Shown here one piece after another: positions 9,667 to 21,700 of a stretch of DNA of 64,000 bases. Each line of letters begins with the position of its first letter. Position 1 is the stretch's first letter. The position numbers were made by a program, and so were the translations under genes. The stretch is from Brachionus plicatilis. Taxonomy: Eukaryota > Rotifera > Eurotatoria > Ploima > Brachionidae. The stretch spans positions 940,319 through 1,004,318 of the forward strand of contig QEOQ01000640.1 of the NCBI GenBank assembly GCA_010279815.1, in the 5' to 3' direction. The notes under the pieces were generated by a model. The model did not search any database. It saw only the letters and a program-made list of their open reading frames with translations, and was not told the origin of the DNA.

Positions 9667-10448
9667 GGCTCCGTATCAAAATAGCAATTATCGAGATAGC
9701 TAAAAATTTACCTGAGATTTTTAATTTAATCAAATTAGCTAAATTAAAAATCGCTAAATGCCAATTAAAAATAGCTATAAACAAAATAGCTATAAACAAA
9801 AATAGCAATTATCAAAATAGCAATTATCGAAATAGCTAAAAATTTACCTGGGATTTTTATTTTAATCATAATTAGCTATATTAAAAATCGCTAAATGCCA
9901 GTTAATTTTACCGACTTTATTCGGTTTACCAGTGATTCGATAAAATTGGCCGTCAAAATGCAATTGAGGAGCCTTTTTTTGAGACATTGAAATAAGCCCT
10001 TTGTTTATATTCAGCGCACGTTCAAAATTGTTTGATAATTCTTCAATCGAATCCATTTACTTATTACTAATAAAATAAATCACAATAAAATTTTTATTTA
10101 ATTGAAAGCTTTTCTGAAACTTTTGTCTGTAGCTATTTTTTTTTTTTTTTTTTAAATAGTTTTGGGAAAACCCAGGGTTCGTTCGAATGACAATAGCCTT
10201 CGTTTAAACCCTCATGCTTGGGAGCTTTTTACAAAATTAAATCATTGATAAAAAAAAAAATAAAAAAATTTTGTGTAAATAAATAAAATTTAGGTTGGGT
10301 TTGTGTGAATTTGGTTTGTAGCTATTTTGATAATTGCTAATTTAATTAAACAATTAGGGGAAAAAAATAGCTAAAAAAAAATTAGCTGTTTTAATAATAG
10401 CTGTTTTAATAAAAGCTATTTTGATAATTGCTATTTTGATTCGCTCCC
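9667..10448. mobile_element. Mutator-like element with FLYWCH remnant
   Basis: 782 bp flanked by the exact 9-bp direct repeat GGTTCCTCT (9658-9666 and 10449-10457). The ends are inverted (ATCAAAATAGCAATTATC near 9675; its reverse complement near 10423), and the arms are filled with ATAGC/GCTAT-rich repeats. A 9-bp TSD is typical of Mutator-like elements. The interior encodes a small minus-strand fragment resembling a FLYWCH zinc finger, a domain often associated with such transposases. No transposase catalytic core is present. Confidence 0.8.
9862..10056 (-). pseudogene. FLYWCH-like zinc-finger fragment
   Basis: 64-codon open frame with an ATG, inside the Mutator-like element. The segment PQLHFDGQFYRITGKPNKVG followed by INWHL follows the FLYWCH pattern (L-x-x-x-G-x-x-Y...W-x-C), but the Cys after Trp is missing, so the finger looks dead or truncated. 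Functional status is doubtful. Confidence 0.45.
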
Positions 10449-10538
10449 GGTTCCTCTCAATCAATTCTCCTTTTTTTCACAATCAGAAAATTGTAGTTTT
10501 GAAAATGAAGAAAAAATTAAAAGCATTTATAAATTGTA

Positions 10539-10697
10539 CAGTGTGACCTCGATTTTGTGAAACGTCAAGGTAAACCAAAAAAATTTCACAAAATTAAAAT
10601 CTCAAAAATTCGAACACATTTTGTGTGTTATTATGATTTTGTGCGTCACGCAGTTTTTTTTCAAAAAATAAAGGTTAACAAAATCGAGGTGAGACTG
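10539..10697. mobile_element. pogo/Tc1-mariner-like MITE
   Basis: 159-bp element flanked by TA (10537-10538 and 10698-10699). The ends are CAGTGTGACCTCGATTTTGT and the reverse complement of the right end, CAGTCTCACCTCGATTTTGT: 20-bp TIRs with four mismatches. TA target sites and CAGT termini are characteristic of the Tc1/mariner/pogo superfamily. Non-coding. Confidence 0.85.
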
Positions 10698-10699
10698 TA

Positions 10700-11184
10700 T
10701 ATATATTGAAATCAAAATTTTTTCATAAAATTTCGTTTTATTTTTATGTATTGACGGTTGGAATACAAACCGACAAACAGAATCTTGATTTTATTTATTA
10801 TTTTTTAAAAAGATTTAAATTAATCCGATCTTTCGTTTAAATCAGTTTTTACAATTTCCTAAGATTGTTTTGATTGTTTAGATCTTCGGACTAATAACAA
10901 AATTGTAAATCTTGGAAACTGTTAAAATTTAAAGAAATTAACTTTGAAACAAATTTATAGCAAAATTATTATGTTTAAAAATTCAAATTTTTTTGAGATT
11001 AAAAAATATTGAATGAAGATATTAAATTCAATTTAAAATAATATTTTAATGAATTTTGGACACCAAATATTAAATGTTTATATTAAAATAAATTTCGATT
11101 TTTTCTTTTTTTTTTTATTAATAAAATTCAAAAATAAATAAAACAAAATATCAAAAATCTTTTTTTAAATTATGTGTCAGAAAT
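10700..11184. other. Intergenic spacer
   Basis: AT-rich, 3' of the minus-strand RING-MATH gene. It contains TTTATT motifs that would be polyadenylation signals on the minus strand, but none can be singled out. Confidence 0.45.
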
Positions 11185-12645
11185 CTATTCTGGTTGGTAA
11201 TCAAGATCAAAATCTGGGCCTGTAACTTGATTTAAATTTTGTCCAAAAGATTTTCGGCGCTTTTTATGCTTTTTTTTCGGAGTTTTGAAATCAAGAATGG
11301 AAAAATTTCGATTGTACAAGCTCAGAATTTTTACATGAACAAGAAGTTTGTGCTCCTTTTGACTATAATTGTGATATCTCTAAATTATATAAAATTTTAA
11401 TCCAGATTTGAATATTAATTTTTTTCAAATTACGTTTAAAGATGCAAGTTTGCAAAATCCGGGTGAAAAACTTTGTATACAAGATTTCTTAAATAGAGGT
11501 TTATTCATTAGAGGACTTAACTGCATCGAGTACTCAACATTAATATCACAAAAATTGAAATTATTTGAACACAGTAAACCACCCAAACAACTTATTTCCC
11601 CAAATCTATTCTCTTCCAATTTTACCCCTACATAGAATGCGATTCCGTTTACTAAAAACTCTTCACCAAAAACAGACTTATTTTCGAATTTATTTAAATC
11701 TTTTAAATCTAAAATAAAATTTCGTTGATTTTTCGATTGTATAAAGTCTGAATTTTTTATATTTGGAAAATTAAACAATTTTGATTCCAAATCGAAACCT
11801 TCATTCAAAAGTAAACTGTTCTTGAAGTGCCTTACATTCCCATTTACAATCTTTGTTTGTTTATCTATCCTCTGTTTTAATGAAGAATACATTTTAGCAT
11901 CAATCTTTAAAATTTTCAACTCTTTGATAAATTTTTCACATTCAATCTTCGATTTTTCTATCTCTTCGTGAAAATTTTTCTCTATTGTGACATTCTCTTT
12001 CAAATTTAATGTCCTATCTAATGCTGATTTGTACTCAACCAGCAATTTTGCATATGATTGATCTATCAGCGAATCAATCATATATTTAGCAGACTTAATC
12101 TTACTTTCCAAAATTGAAAAGAACTCATCGTTATTGTCTATCGTTTTAAAGGTAACTTCAGCCAATTCCAAATAGGGTCCAACTAGATTTTTTATGCTGG
12201 TAAAAAATGCCTTTTTTGGGATATTCAGCTCATGAAGAAGATTTTGGGAACGAATTTTGTTTTCTAGCCTAAGTTCTTCGCGCTTGGAAGCAAGTTGATC
12301 AATAATTTCCTCAAAAAAATGATTAACAAATAAATATGGATTTTTTACCAAATTATTGAACATTTCAATGGAATTTTCAAGTTTGGAACAAGATTCTTCG
12401 GCTGCTCGGAATTTTCCACCCATGTCTAGATTTTGTATATCCGTTTCAAAAAGTAGATTGGCGAGTTTGTTCAATGGGAAACCGTCTTTTGGAACTTGAT
12501 GATTTTTTTTGCATGAGGGACAATATAGATCTTGTATTGAATGAGAATGCTTTCGACAAATTGTCTCTCCACACGGAAGTATTACGCATTCGCTAAGTGG
12601 ACCATGACAAATCTTGCATTCAAATATACTTTTTAATGTAGACAT
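11185..12645 (-). CDS. RING / coiled-coil / MATH-like protein (2 exons)
   Basis: Exons 12645-11434 and 11379-11185, joined in phase 0 across a 54-nt GT-AG intron; 468 residues. The N-terminus has a RING-like motif (C10-x2-C13, C25-x4-C30-x2-H33, C42-x2-C45). The usual CGHT-x-C-x2-C reads CGETICRKH, so one zinc-binding His is Glu and the next Cys is His. Residues 80-290 are helical and charged, probably coiled coil. The C-terminal part (FYVGVKL, LGGLLC, then LLVHVKIL in exon 2) resembles the end of a MATH/TRAF domain, and the splice is needed to complete it. The tail is basic (KKKHKKRRK, possible nuclear signal). Likely a TRIM37- or TRAF-like ubiquitin ligase or adaptor. The RING deviation makes ligase activity uncertain. 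Confidence 0.8.
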
Positions 12646-13499
12646 TTTTATAATTTTATTATTTAATAATTTCCCAAGACATAAATTTTTTAAAAAATAT
12701 TCAAAAAATTTTCTATTTTAAGAATTAAGGATAATGATTTACTAGGATTGAATTAAAGCAATCTCTCATAATTATTCATTTATATTGCAAATTTCTAAAA
12801 AATCTTGTCATGAAAACTAAATTTTCAATTAAATTTCAGGTTTCATTCGTTGATAGATCAGGGGAATCTAATGTAGATAATTATTTTGACGCTAAAATTT
12901 AAAGTGTATTATATTTTGTTAGGCAAAACATATATGTGATTAGTTGTTAAATTTTAAAAAGTTTCAAATTCAAATTCATTTCAAATTTATTCCAAAAATA
13001 AATATCTGTTACTAACGATTCCATTTCAAATTTGCTAGAAAAATAAAAATTTACCAAAATTAACTTTGCTTTAGAAATATTAATATGAGTAGTAAATTCA
13101 GTAAAATAAAAATTTTTGTGAAGAGATTGCATAATCTGAACAAAATGAACAAAATGATCAAAATGATCAAAATGAATTAAATGAACAAAATGAATAAAAT
13201 ACAACAAAAAATTTTATTGGAAAATTGTGGTTTGGCTTAGCAAATTTGAAGAACCAAAATTTAATTAATAGCGCCAACACGTGATAAAAAAAAACGTTGA
13301 ATGTTGTGTGTTGGCAATGTCGCTCGACAAAACATAGCAATACCGACGGTGAATATTTAAAAATTCGGTCAAGCTAAACTTTTTTTTTTAGTAAATTTTT
13401 TTTTTTTTTTTATTCTTTAAATGAAATTTTTTTTTTTTTTTTTTTTTTTTAAATAAAATTTTTTTTTTTTTTAAATTTTTGAATTTATGAATTTTTAAA
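12646..13499. other. Spacer with simple repeats
   Basis: Contains an ACAAAATGA-type microsatellite at about 13137-13205, long poly-T tracts at 13380-13480, and an 8-bp inverted repeat GCCAACAC/GTGTTGGC at about 13272-13313. An open frame across the microsatellite is a repeat artefact. No gene. Confidence 0.6.
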
Positions 13500-16400
13500 T
13501 TTTTTGAATTTTTGAATTTATTATTATTATAAAAAAGCTACAGCAAGGCTAGCTTGCGGAGGCGTCCTACATGAGAGGTCGCCTATGGTAGCTCGTTGCA
13601 CATAATGAGATGAAACACTGATAGAAATATACAATAAAAATTTTAGGGTTAAAATAAGTTATAATTTTTGCAAGAATAAAAAAATAGAACCAATAAATAA
13701 TAAAATTGTTTGTGGTGCCTATGGAACGGTAGTTTGGGTACAAGACCGGAAGGCGTCGTATCGGTTCTTGAACTGGTTTACCGAGGTGGCGTTGACGACG
13801 GAGGCAGGCAGGGCGTTCCATTCATTAACCACTCTGTTCGTGAAAGTATTGGCTCTTTGTAGACACTTGATGGAGGCCTGGCCGGACAGTCTTCTCGCAT
13901 GACCTCTGATGCCTCTGGCCGGTCCGGTGAGGGAGAGTGAGTTTGCTAGAACCGGAGGGTTCACCCATTCAACTTCGTTGATGCCATTGGCGAGCTTAAA
14001 CATCTGGATCAGGTCTCCACGTACCCGGCGCTCGTGAAGGGAAGTTAGACCTAAGACGGCAAGGCGATCTTCGTAACGCCAGTTCTTGATACGGGGCACC
14101 AGTTTGGTGGCCCTCCTCTGCACCTGTTCCAGCATCTTGGCGTCTTTCTTGCTAGGGGGGGACCAGACAACAGCGGCGTATTCCAGGTGGGGTCTAACAT
14201 AGGCACAGTAGAGGGTCCTGCACGTATCTAAGGTCCAGAACCTGAAAGATCTCTTCAACTGGCCGAGTATTCCTGTGGCTCTGTTGACTTGATTTTTAAT
14301 GTGGTTAGAAAATTTTAAGTTACGTGCGAATGTGACTCCCAGATCTTTTTCGGTGTCGACGAGGGCGAGCGCGCTCCTGGAATCGTCCTCACCCATATGT
14401 AGTTCAGGCAGTATATAGTTGATCTTGCCGGACTTGCTGAAATCCATCGCCTTACATTTGCTCACATTGAAGAGCATTCGCCACGTATTCGACCACTCGG
14501 ATAGAGCGTCGAGGTCGAGTTGCAGTGTGGTTAGGTCGTTTGTGCTGCGTATCGTTGCGATCAGTTTGCTGTCGTCGGCGAATAGTTTGACTAGATGGCT
14601 GACTGCCGCGGGCATATCGCATGTTGAAGATGACGAAAAGGAGCGGACCGAGGACGCTGCCTTGGGGGACACCACTTGACACATCGACCCAATCGGCTGT
14701 GTGCTGACCCAATCGGCTGTGTGATGGGGCCACCAAACTGGTCCCATCACAACCCGCTGCTGCCTTCTGGACAGGAAATCAGTGACCCAGTCGACGATGC
14801 CAGGACAGAAGCCACAGGCTACCAACTTAGCTCTTAATGACGCATGACACACTCTATCGAAAGCCTTTGCGAAGTCGAGGAAAACCGCTAGAACGTGGAA
14901 TCCCTTGTCAATGCCATCACTAATACGGTCAACAGTTTCCAGTAGGTTTGTGACCACCGACTTCCTCAGGACAAAACCGTGCTGCTCGGGGACAATGACG
15001 TTGTTTCTGTAGAGGTGATCCATCATGACGTCTCTTACTATACGTTCGATCAACTTGCAGGGAATTGACGTCAGGGAAATAGGTCAGTAGTTACCAGGTT
15101 CACTCCTGCTACCTTTCTTGAAGATGGGGCTGATCTGGGCGAGTCTCCATGCATCCGGAATCTTGCGGCTGGAGTACGAACTGGTGAAGATGACGCTCAG
15201 GACCTCCGAGAAGGCGTCCGCGCAGCTCTTGACTACGAATGGGTGAATGCTGTCCATGCCTGGCAATTTCCTGGGATTCAAACGCAGTATGTACTTGCGG
15301 ACGTTCTCTGGCGAGAAGACTTTGATATCCACTTCCTGCTGGGTGCATGCCATTGGCTGGAGAGGCTTGGCTAGGCATGGTAGACGTGGGATGAAGACAC
15401 TCCCGAAATGGACGCTGAGAATGTTCGCGATCTTGAGACCATCCGTGTGGAAGGTGCCATCAAGGTCGAGGAGGCCTTTGATAGAGTCTCTGCATTGCTT
15501 CTGGTTGTTTATATAATTATAAAGAAGCTTTGGCTGAAACTTACAGGCCCTGACAATCGATGCTTCGAACTTACAGATGGCGCTGCGCACTGTTGTCTTG
15601 ACTTGTTTGCACACAGTGGCATAGAGTAGCCTTAGCTCGGAGTTGCGGGGTGCTGACCTAATCCGGCAGTGGAGTGTAAATTTTTTTTTGGTGAACTGCT
15701 TAATGTTGACATTGAACAACTTGGGATTGGCGCGCTTGCGGGCACGATGCACTTGGTTGGGGATGGCCATGCAGGAGGCGGCAGCGTAGGTCTTTACTAG
15801 CTCGTCGAAGGCAACGTTGACGTCCTTATCCAGAGGAATGGTGCTGGCGTGGACGAGGGTGCTAAAGAGCTCATAGTTACCGCGGTTGAGGACCGGGCGG
15901 GAGAACTCGGACGGGGTGGGAATGGCGGTGCGGAGTTCATAGTTCCAGGATAGTGTCGCATGCAGGCCGTTCTTCTCTGTGAAGCCCAAGGGGGGACCGA
16001 GGGCTGCTCGGAAGACTCTGCCGGGGTCGCTCGTGATCACAAGATCCAGAATGTTGTTTCCTAGCGTTGGGTTGAGGATGTGCTGGGACAGGAAGTTCTG
16101 ACGTAAAGTATTCAGAAATTTCAGACTGGAGGGACGGCCTTTATTAATACAGAAGCCTCCATCGTTGGTCCAGCTGATATCAGGGAAGTTGAAGTCCCCG
16201 GACACTAGAAGACTTTTGAAAGACGCTGAGTCGCACAGGTGACATGCACGGCCGATGGACTTGTTGAGTTCGAAGTTAATCTCACTGTCAGCATACGGAG
16301 GCCTGTAGACACACCCAACGAGGATCGTTTCATCGTTGATCTTGACGTTATACCATACCTGCTCGCACCTAGTGTTACTCAGGACCGCATCACTGACCTC

Positions 16401-16920
16401 GAAGCTTTCTACATCGCTTCGCACATAGATCGCGACACCTCCACCACGGACCACCTCCCTATTCTTGCAGAAGAGCTTGTAGTTGTCTAGTTTGCAGATG
16501 CTGAGGGCATTGAACCATGTCTCGGTAATGAGGATTACGTGAGGGTGGTTGTGGAAGGCAATTAGAGAATTGAAGTCGCTCCATTTATTAACAAGAGATG
16601 TAGCATTGGTATAAAAACATTTTAACAAATTGGTTGGATTGCCAGGAGTGTCGTTGCTGTTAGGAGATACGGTGCGCTTAATTGAGATAGATCTCCCGAA
16701 GCTCGTTCGACCGTATGCCCCAATAAAATTTCTTGCCAGCTTTATGATGACCTGCAGATTGGACACCGTAGCGGTGCCTCCCTCCAGCGTCTCCTTCACT
16801 CAGCTCTGCATTACGCCGATTCCGTCAATTTCTAAGCTGCCGATCCAGCGCTCTCTCGCTAGGTGTTCTGTCCGGGTTGATGTAGGCACTCTTGAAGTTA
16901 TCCGTATCGCGAAGGTTCCG
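13500..16920 (-). mobile_element. CR1-like LINE, 5'-truncated, GC-rich
   Basis: About 3.4 kb of strikingly GC-rich sequence in AT-rich surroundings. On the minus strand it runs: tail of ORF1 (about 16920-16800, with INPDRTPSERALDRQL), endonuclease, reverse transcriptase, 3' UTR (13718 to about 13540), and an ATAATAATAA tail followed by AATTCAAAA-type repeats at about 13540-13490. The 5' end stops abruptly at about 16920 inside ORF1, the usual sign of incomplete target-primed reverse transcription. A second, older copy lies at 3.95-5.6 kb. The C-terminal RNVVNEW-like and LEYAAVVWSP motifs place it in the CR1/L2/Jockey group; CR1-like is my best call. Confidence 0.9.
13719..16799 (-). pseudogene. 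LINE ORF2: endonuclease-reverse transcriptase, disabled
   Basis: Two long open segments. 16799-15084 holds the APE-type endonuclease (TETWFN, GGGVAIYVRSDV, SGDFNFPDISW, LDLVITSDPGRV) and the start of the reverse transcriptase (NPRKLPGMDSIHPFVVK, SPIFKKGS, GNY). 15053-13719 continues with DFAKAFDRV, the FADD catalytic box (VKLFADDSK), and the CR1-type C-terminus (YVRPHLEYAAVVWSP). Three lesions kill it. A TGA at 15086-15084 replaces the Arg of the conserved NYRPIS. A 20-bp tandem duplication (14686-14705 repeated from 14706) shifts the frame. A second shift near 14618-14632 returns it, leaving the PQGSVLGPLLF motif out of frame. Catalytic residues otherwise look intact, so it is a recently dead copy. 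Confidence 0.9.
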
Positions 16921-17091
16921 AATTTATATTTTTTTAAATTAAAAAACAACTTTTTTAAATAATAAATATATTTTAAATTATATTAATTTTTTATTTTATT
17001 CCCGGTTTTTTAGCCGCCCGTATATTTTTGTCCGTTTATTTTGGCGGTCTAAAAATTAGGCCGCCAAGCTGACCGGCCAAGTGGCCGCAAT

Positions 17092-17124
17092 GACAAACCG
17101 GTCCATTACACGGACCGGTTTGTC
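17092..17124. repeat. Perfect 13-bp GC hairpin
   Basis: GACAAACCGGTCC (17092-17104), a 7-nt loop, then GGACCGGTTTGTC (17112-17124). It stands out because the surroundings are A/T-dominated. It may be the tip of a decayed fold-back element including the neighbouring GGCCGC repeats. Confidence 0.8.
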
Positions 17125-17368
17125 TTGGCCGCATCCAACACTACAAAATTGAGCGAAATTCTATTAATGATACTCAAAGAGCGTTTTTGAAATTAAATTC
17201 GAATTAGCTAACTGTGGCTCATACCAAATCTGTTTATTGTTCAAAGTAAAAAATTCATTTTCAATTTTGAAAAAGAAAAATTCTTGATAAAGGGTTTGTG
17301 AAATTTAGGAAAAAAGAATAGATATATCTTAAAAAAATACAACTATTTTAGTAATACTTCAAGATAAG

Positions 17369-17562
17369 GTCTGTGAATGCAATATGGTGCAACATTCATA
17401 GCTGCATTAATAATCAAATTCTGTTATAACTCTACAAATTTAGCAGGATTTAAATTCAACATATTCTAGCGTAGAGCATTTTGTAGAGATTTTACATATT
17501 ATCTACAGACTTTGACAGTTGATACGACTAGGTATGCTGCACCATGTTGCATTCACAGAACT
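17369..17562. mobile_element. Small TIR element
   Basis: About 190 bp with inverted ends CTGTGAATGCAATATGGTGC and the reverse complement of the right end CTGTGAATGCAACATGGTGC (one mismatch in 20). Non-coding; target duplication not clear. Confidence 0.65.
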
Positions 17563-18789
17563 AATTTTAAATCTATATAGAAACAATTTTATTTGGTTTT
17601 TAATTTAATGTTCTGTTCTTTTGTACTGAGTTTCAAAAAACCAAGAAAAAAAAGAATATTAAAATTTAAAGGAAATTTTGGAAATTAAAATTTTTCAAAG
17701 GAAAACAACATTGTTCGAATTTTGATGGAAGTTCAAATAGTGGTAAAAAAGCTAAATCTTTATCTTTTATATGGTTTATTTTTTTTTTAATTTGTTAATA
17801 ATAAGCTATTTTGATAATTTTGAATAGAAATTTTTTTTACAGCAATTTTTTTTCAATTTTTATATTTAGTTAATCATAGCATTAATATTTTGAATAACTT
17901 ATTAAATCTGGAGATAAACTTTGAATTTTATCTGCAAATTTAATTGTTCAGTTTCCTTGTTTCACATTCGATTTCAGTTTTTCCCAAATTTTCGAGAAAA
18001 ATGTAAGGTTTGTCTCTAGATTTAGCCAAATTTTTCTGACCAGAATCACTTTTCGAAATATTAATTTTATAGCTAATAATATATAGCACTTTTAAAAAAA
18101 TTGCATTGCTCCCTATTCAAAATTTTCTCTCAAATTTATTCCCCAAAAATACTCCTGATTATTTTATAATTAAATAAAAAAAAAAGAAATCTTATTATTA
18201 GTAGAGCCTGACTATGATACACGAATATTAGCAGAAAGCAAGAAATTTTTTAAAAATTTTTATGTCTTATCTTGAACATATTTTAGTTAAAATAACTTTG
18301 TATTTCGTGTTTTTGTGAGCGTTAGATTCTATTTTTATTTTTTAAAATTTTACTGAAACAGAATGATAAAGCATTCATACACCAACCTTTAAAAATATTT
18401 TTTAATAAATTGATAAAACTATTTCAGACTTTTGGTGATGTGAATCGAACATTTTAAATTCATAAATTGTTTAACGATATTGCTAAATCATGATATTAAA
18501 TTCATATATATATATATATTTATATAATTTTTATTATCACATACTCATTTGCCTTTACCATTATTTCTGATAAGCTATTCAATCGAATGATTTTATAATC
18601 GGAAAAAAAATTATATAAGTGAAAGTTTTCGCTTTGATGTTTATCTAAAAAATAAAAGGCACACCCTAAGAAAATTCTTTGAGAAACTCTTCACTTGAGG
18701 AGTTAATAAAAATGAATATATAAATATTTTTTGTATATATTTGAATGTAAAAATTATTTTGGATTGAAAAATAAAAGTTCAATTCAGCA

Positions 18790-21700
18790 ATGAATTTTCT
18801 TTTTAACATTATTTGTATATTATCATTTCTGGTTTGTAATGTTAAACCAAATCTTGAGACACAACGTGTCGATTGCTATCCAGAAGCACCATTTTCGTTT
18901 GGTCAATCGATTGAAGATAAGTGCCGTTTGAGAAACTGTGTCTACCAGTATTCCTCTCGTGCCGGAGCACCATGGTGCTTTTTTCCTCAATCTGGTTTTG
19001 GTTACAAAATGACAAGTTCTATTAAAACCGAAAAAGGTGATCGTATTTACTTAACTCGATTGACCCAGCATTTGCCTGCTTTTTCAAACCCAGTCAATGA
19101 TCTTGCAATGGATATTGAATACATAAACACCAAGACGTTGAGAATCAAAATTTATGACCGCTATAACCAACGTTATGAGGTTCCTCTTGAGCTAAATGAT
19201 GTCCAAGATAAAAATCAATTCACTTCTGATTTCCAAGTTACATTTGAAAATAGAGCAACTGATTCTGTTTTTGTTTTTAAAATTATTAGAAAGTCAACTG
19301 GAACAGTCTTGTTTGACACATCAATTGGTGCTATGGTATTCTCAGATCAATTTCTACAAATTGCCACTATTTTACCAACCGATTCTAATGTTTATGGTTT
19401 TGGAGAGAACAATCATCCTCAATTAAGCCACAATATGAACTTTAAGACCTGGGGAATGTTTGCTAGAGATGAAGCGAATGTAGCTGGTGAAGAGCTAAAC
19501 CAATACGGTGTTCAGCCAGTCTATAATGTTCTAGAAGCTGACGGTAATGCACATGGGGTGGTACTGATCAACAGCAATGCAATGGAATATTCGTTTACCC
19601 CTAATCCAGCATTGATTCTTCGCTCAATCGGAGGTATCTTCGATTTCTATTTTTTCAGTGGACCTACACCTGAATCAGTTGTTCAGCAATACACCTCTTT
19701 GGTTGGACACCCTATTATGATTCCATACTTCTCACTTGGTTTTCAGCTAAGTCGCTGGGAATATCAAGATTTAAATGACATGAAGAAAATTGTTCAAAGA
19801 AATTTGGATGCTGGTATTCCTTTGGACATTCAGTATGCTGACATTGAACATTTTCAGAACCAAATGGATTTTACTATTGACAGAGATAAATTTAAAGAAT
19901 TGCCTGAATTTTTCCAAGAACTACAATCCAAAGGTATGCATGTAGTGCCAATTGTTGATCCAGCTTTAGTTATTGATAGAGGACAATTTGATTACAAACC
20001 GTATTTGGATGGTGTCACAAATGATGTTTACATCAAATGGCCCAAAAATTTATCACCTGATTACGCTGAAACAAGTTCAGATTCAATGATTGGATACTGC
20101 TGGCCTGATGATAAAGTGGCATATCCAGATTTTTTGAATAACCGAACTCAAAAGTGGTGGATAGACACAATTATTGAATACAGAAAAGTCAATATTTCAT
20201 TTGATGCATTGTGGATTGATATGAACGAACCGGTAGGGTTTTTTTTTAAATTATCTAAAATTAAAAAAATAAGAATTGATAAGATTTAATAAGTTTAAGG
20301 AGAAAATAAGTTTAGGCATAAAATACCCTTTAAACGATTGATTAACTAGTATTAGATATTAAAAAAAATTAAATTTTTAGAATCATTTAAAATTTAATTT
20401 AATAACAATACGAATGAGTTTTGGTAAGTAAAACCTGTAGAATTAAGAACTCTTTTAGAGCCCGATAAGGTATTAATCTCCATTTGATCAAATTATTTTA
20501 TTTTCTACAGTATTTATTTGATATTCGAGAGTAAGATATTTCATATTTTGGGAAAAAGAGTTTTCGTCAGGAATAAAAAAAAATCATAATTTTACACAAA
20601 ATATATACTTTTTTAGATTAAAAAATGGCTAATAATTTTATTGTATTAATTTTTAAAGGTTAATACAATAAAAGTTAGAAATAAAAGATTCGTAAAATTT
20701 GTATTATTAGGGTAAAAAGTTAAATAGAAAGGTCTTGTGCCTTCTTCAAAGCAAGAAACATTTTTAAGTTTTCACAGGAAAGTTTTTAATGGCAAAAAAT
20801 TCATGTGGCTTTATCATAAAAGAATATAAGATCAATTTACTGTGATCGTGGCTAATTGCATATTGAAAGTCTATTTATTATTTATATGATCTCCAGAATT
20901 CAAATAAGGTAAAATCTGGATTGGTATTTTCTAAAAAAGGTGGACAGAATTGAATTTCTTTATTATGTTGCATTTCATCAAGCCTCTTTGTAAAACGCAT
21001 TTTTTTTGCTTGGAACATTTCAGATGGTAACTTATTGCATTTTCTAATAATTTTATTTGATAGAAAATTCTTTCAAGTAATATTTTTTATAAATTGCTTA
21101 GTAAGCCGAAGTAAGTTGACTTAAATTTAACCAAATTAACAAAAAATTTGAAAGCTTTATCCGAATCATGACATGATTTAAAAATAAAATTCTATTACAG
21201 TTTTCTATGTAACTTTGAAAAATAAAATAATAAAAAAATAACTTTTGAACTGTATTTTAATTTTAATTTTCAAGTCCGTATTTGGAACAAACGAAGACAA
21301 ACCGTGGAACTGGCCTGATGACAAACTTCCATATTGGTCATTGAAATGTCCGTATTCAAAATATGATGATCCACCATTTAGAACCAAAGCTATTTACAGA
21401 TATGATCAATATCAAAAACCGGCAAGATTGTCACAAAAAACATTGTGCATGATCGGTTTGCAAGAAGATGGCAAATACCGTCACTATGATGTTCACAATT
21501 TGTATGGTCTTAAACAAGCAAAGGCAACTCAAATAGCCACAAGATTGGCCACCGGAAAACGAAGTTTTGTGCTTTCCAGATCAACATTTATAGGCAGTGG
21601 GCGTTATGCTGGCCACTGGCTCGGAGACAACGATTCAAGTTTTAAAGATCTACACCGTTCTATCATCGGAATGATAGAATTCGGAATTTTCGGAATGTAA

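Larger units (their letters stand above)
16921..18789. other. Intergenic region with hairpins and a MITE
   Basis: No gene. 16995-17130 is a GC-rich island with two hairpins: TTGGCGG.../CCGCCAA near 17041-17067, and the perfect 13-bp stem at 17092-17124. A small TIR element lies at about 17369-17562. A TATA-like TATATAAATA sits at about 18718, roughly 70 nt upstream of the GH31 start codon, and could be its promoter. Confidence 0.55.

Noticed and set aside
12947..13207. 86-codon minus-strand frame with repeated HF residues
   Set aside because: It is the translation of an ACAAAATGA-type microsatellite.
15247..16962. Plus-strand open frames across the LINE
   Set aside because: Mirror frames of the GC-rich minus-strand endonuclease-reverse transcriptase.
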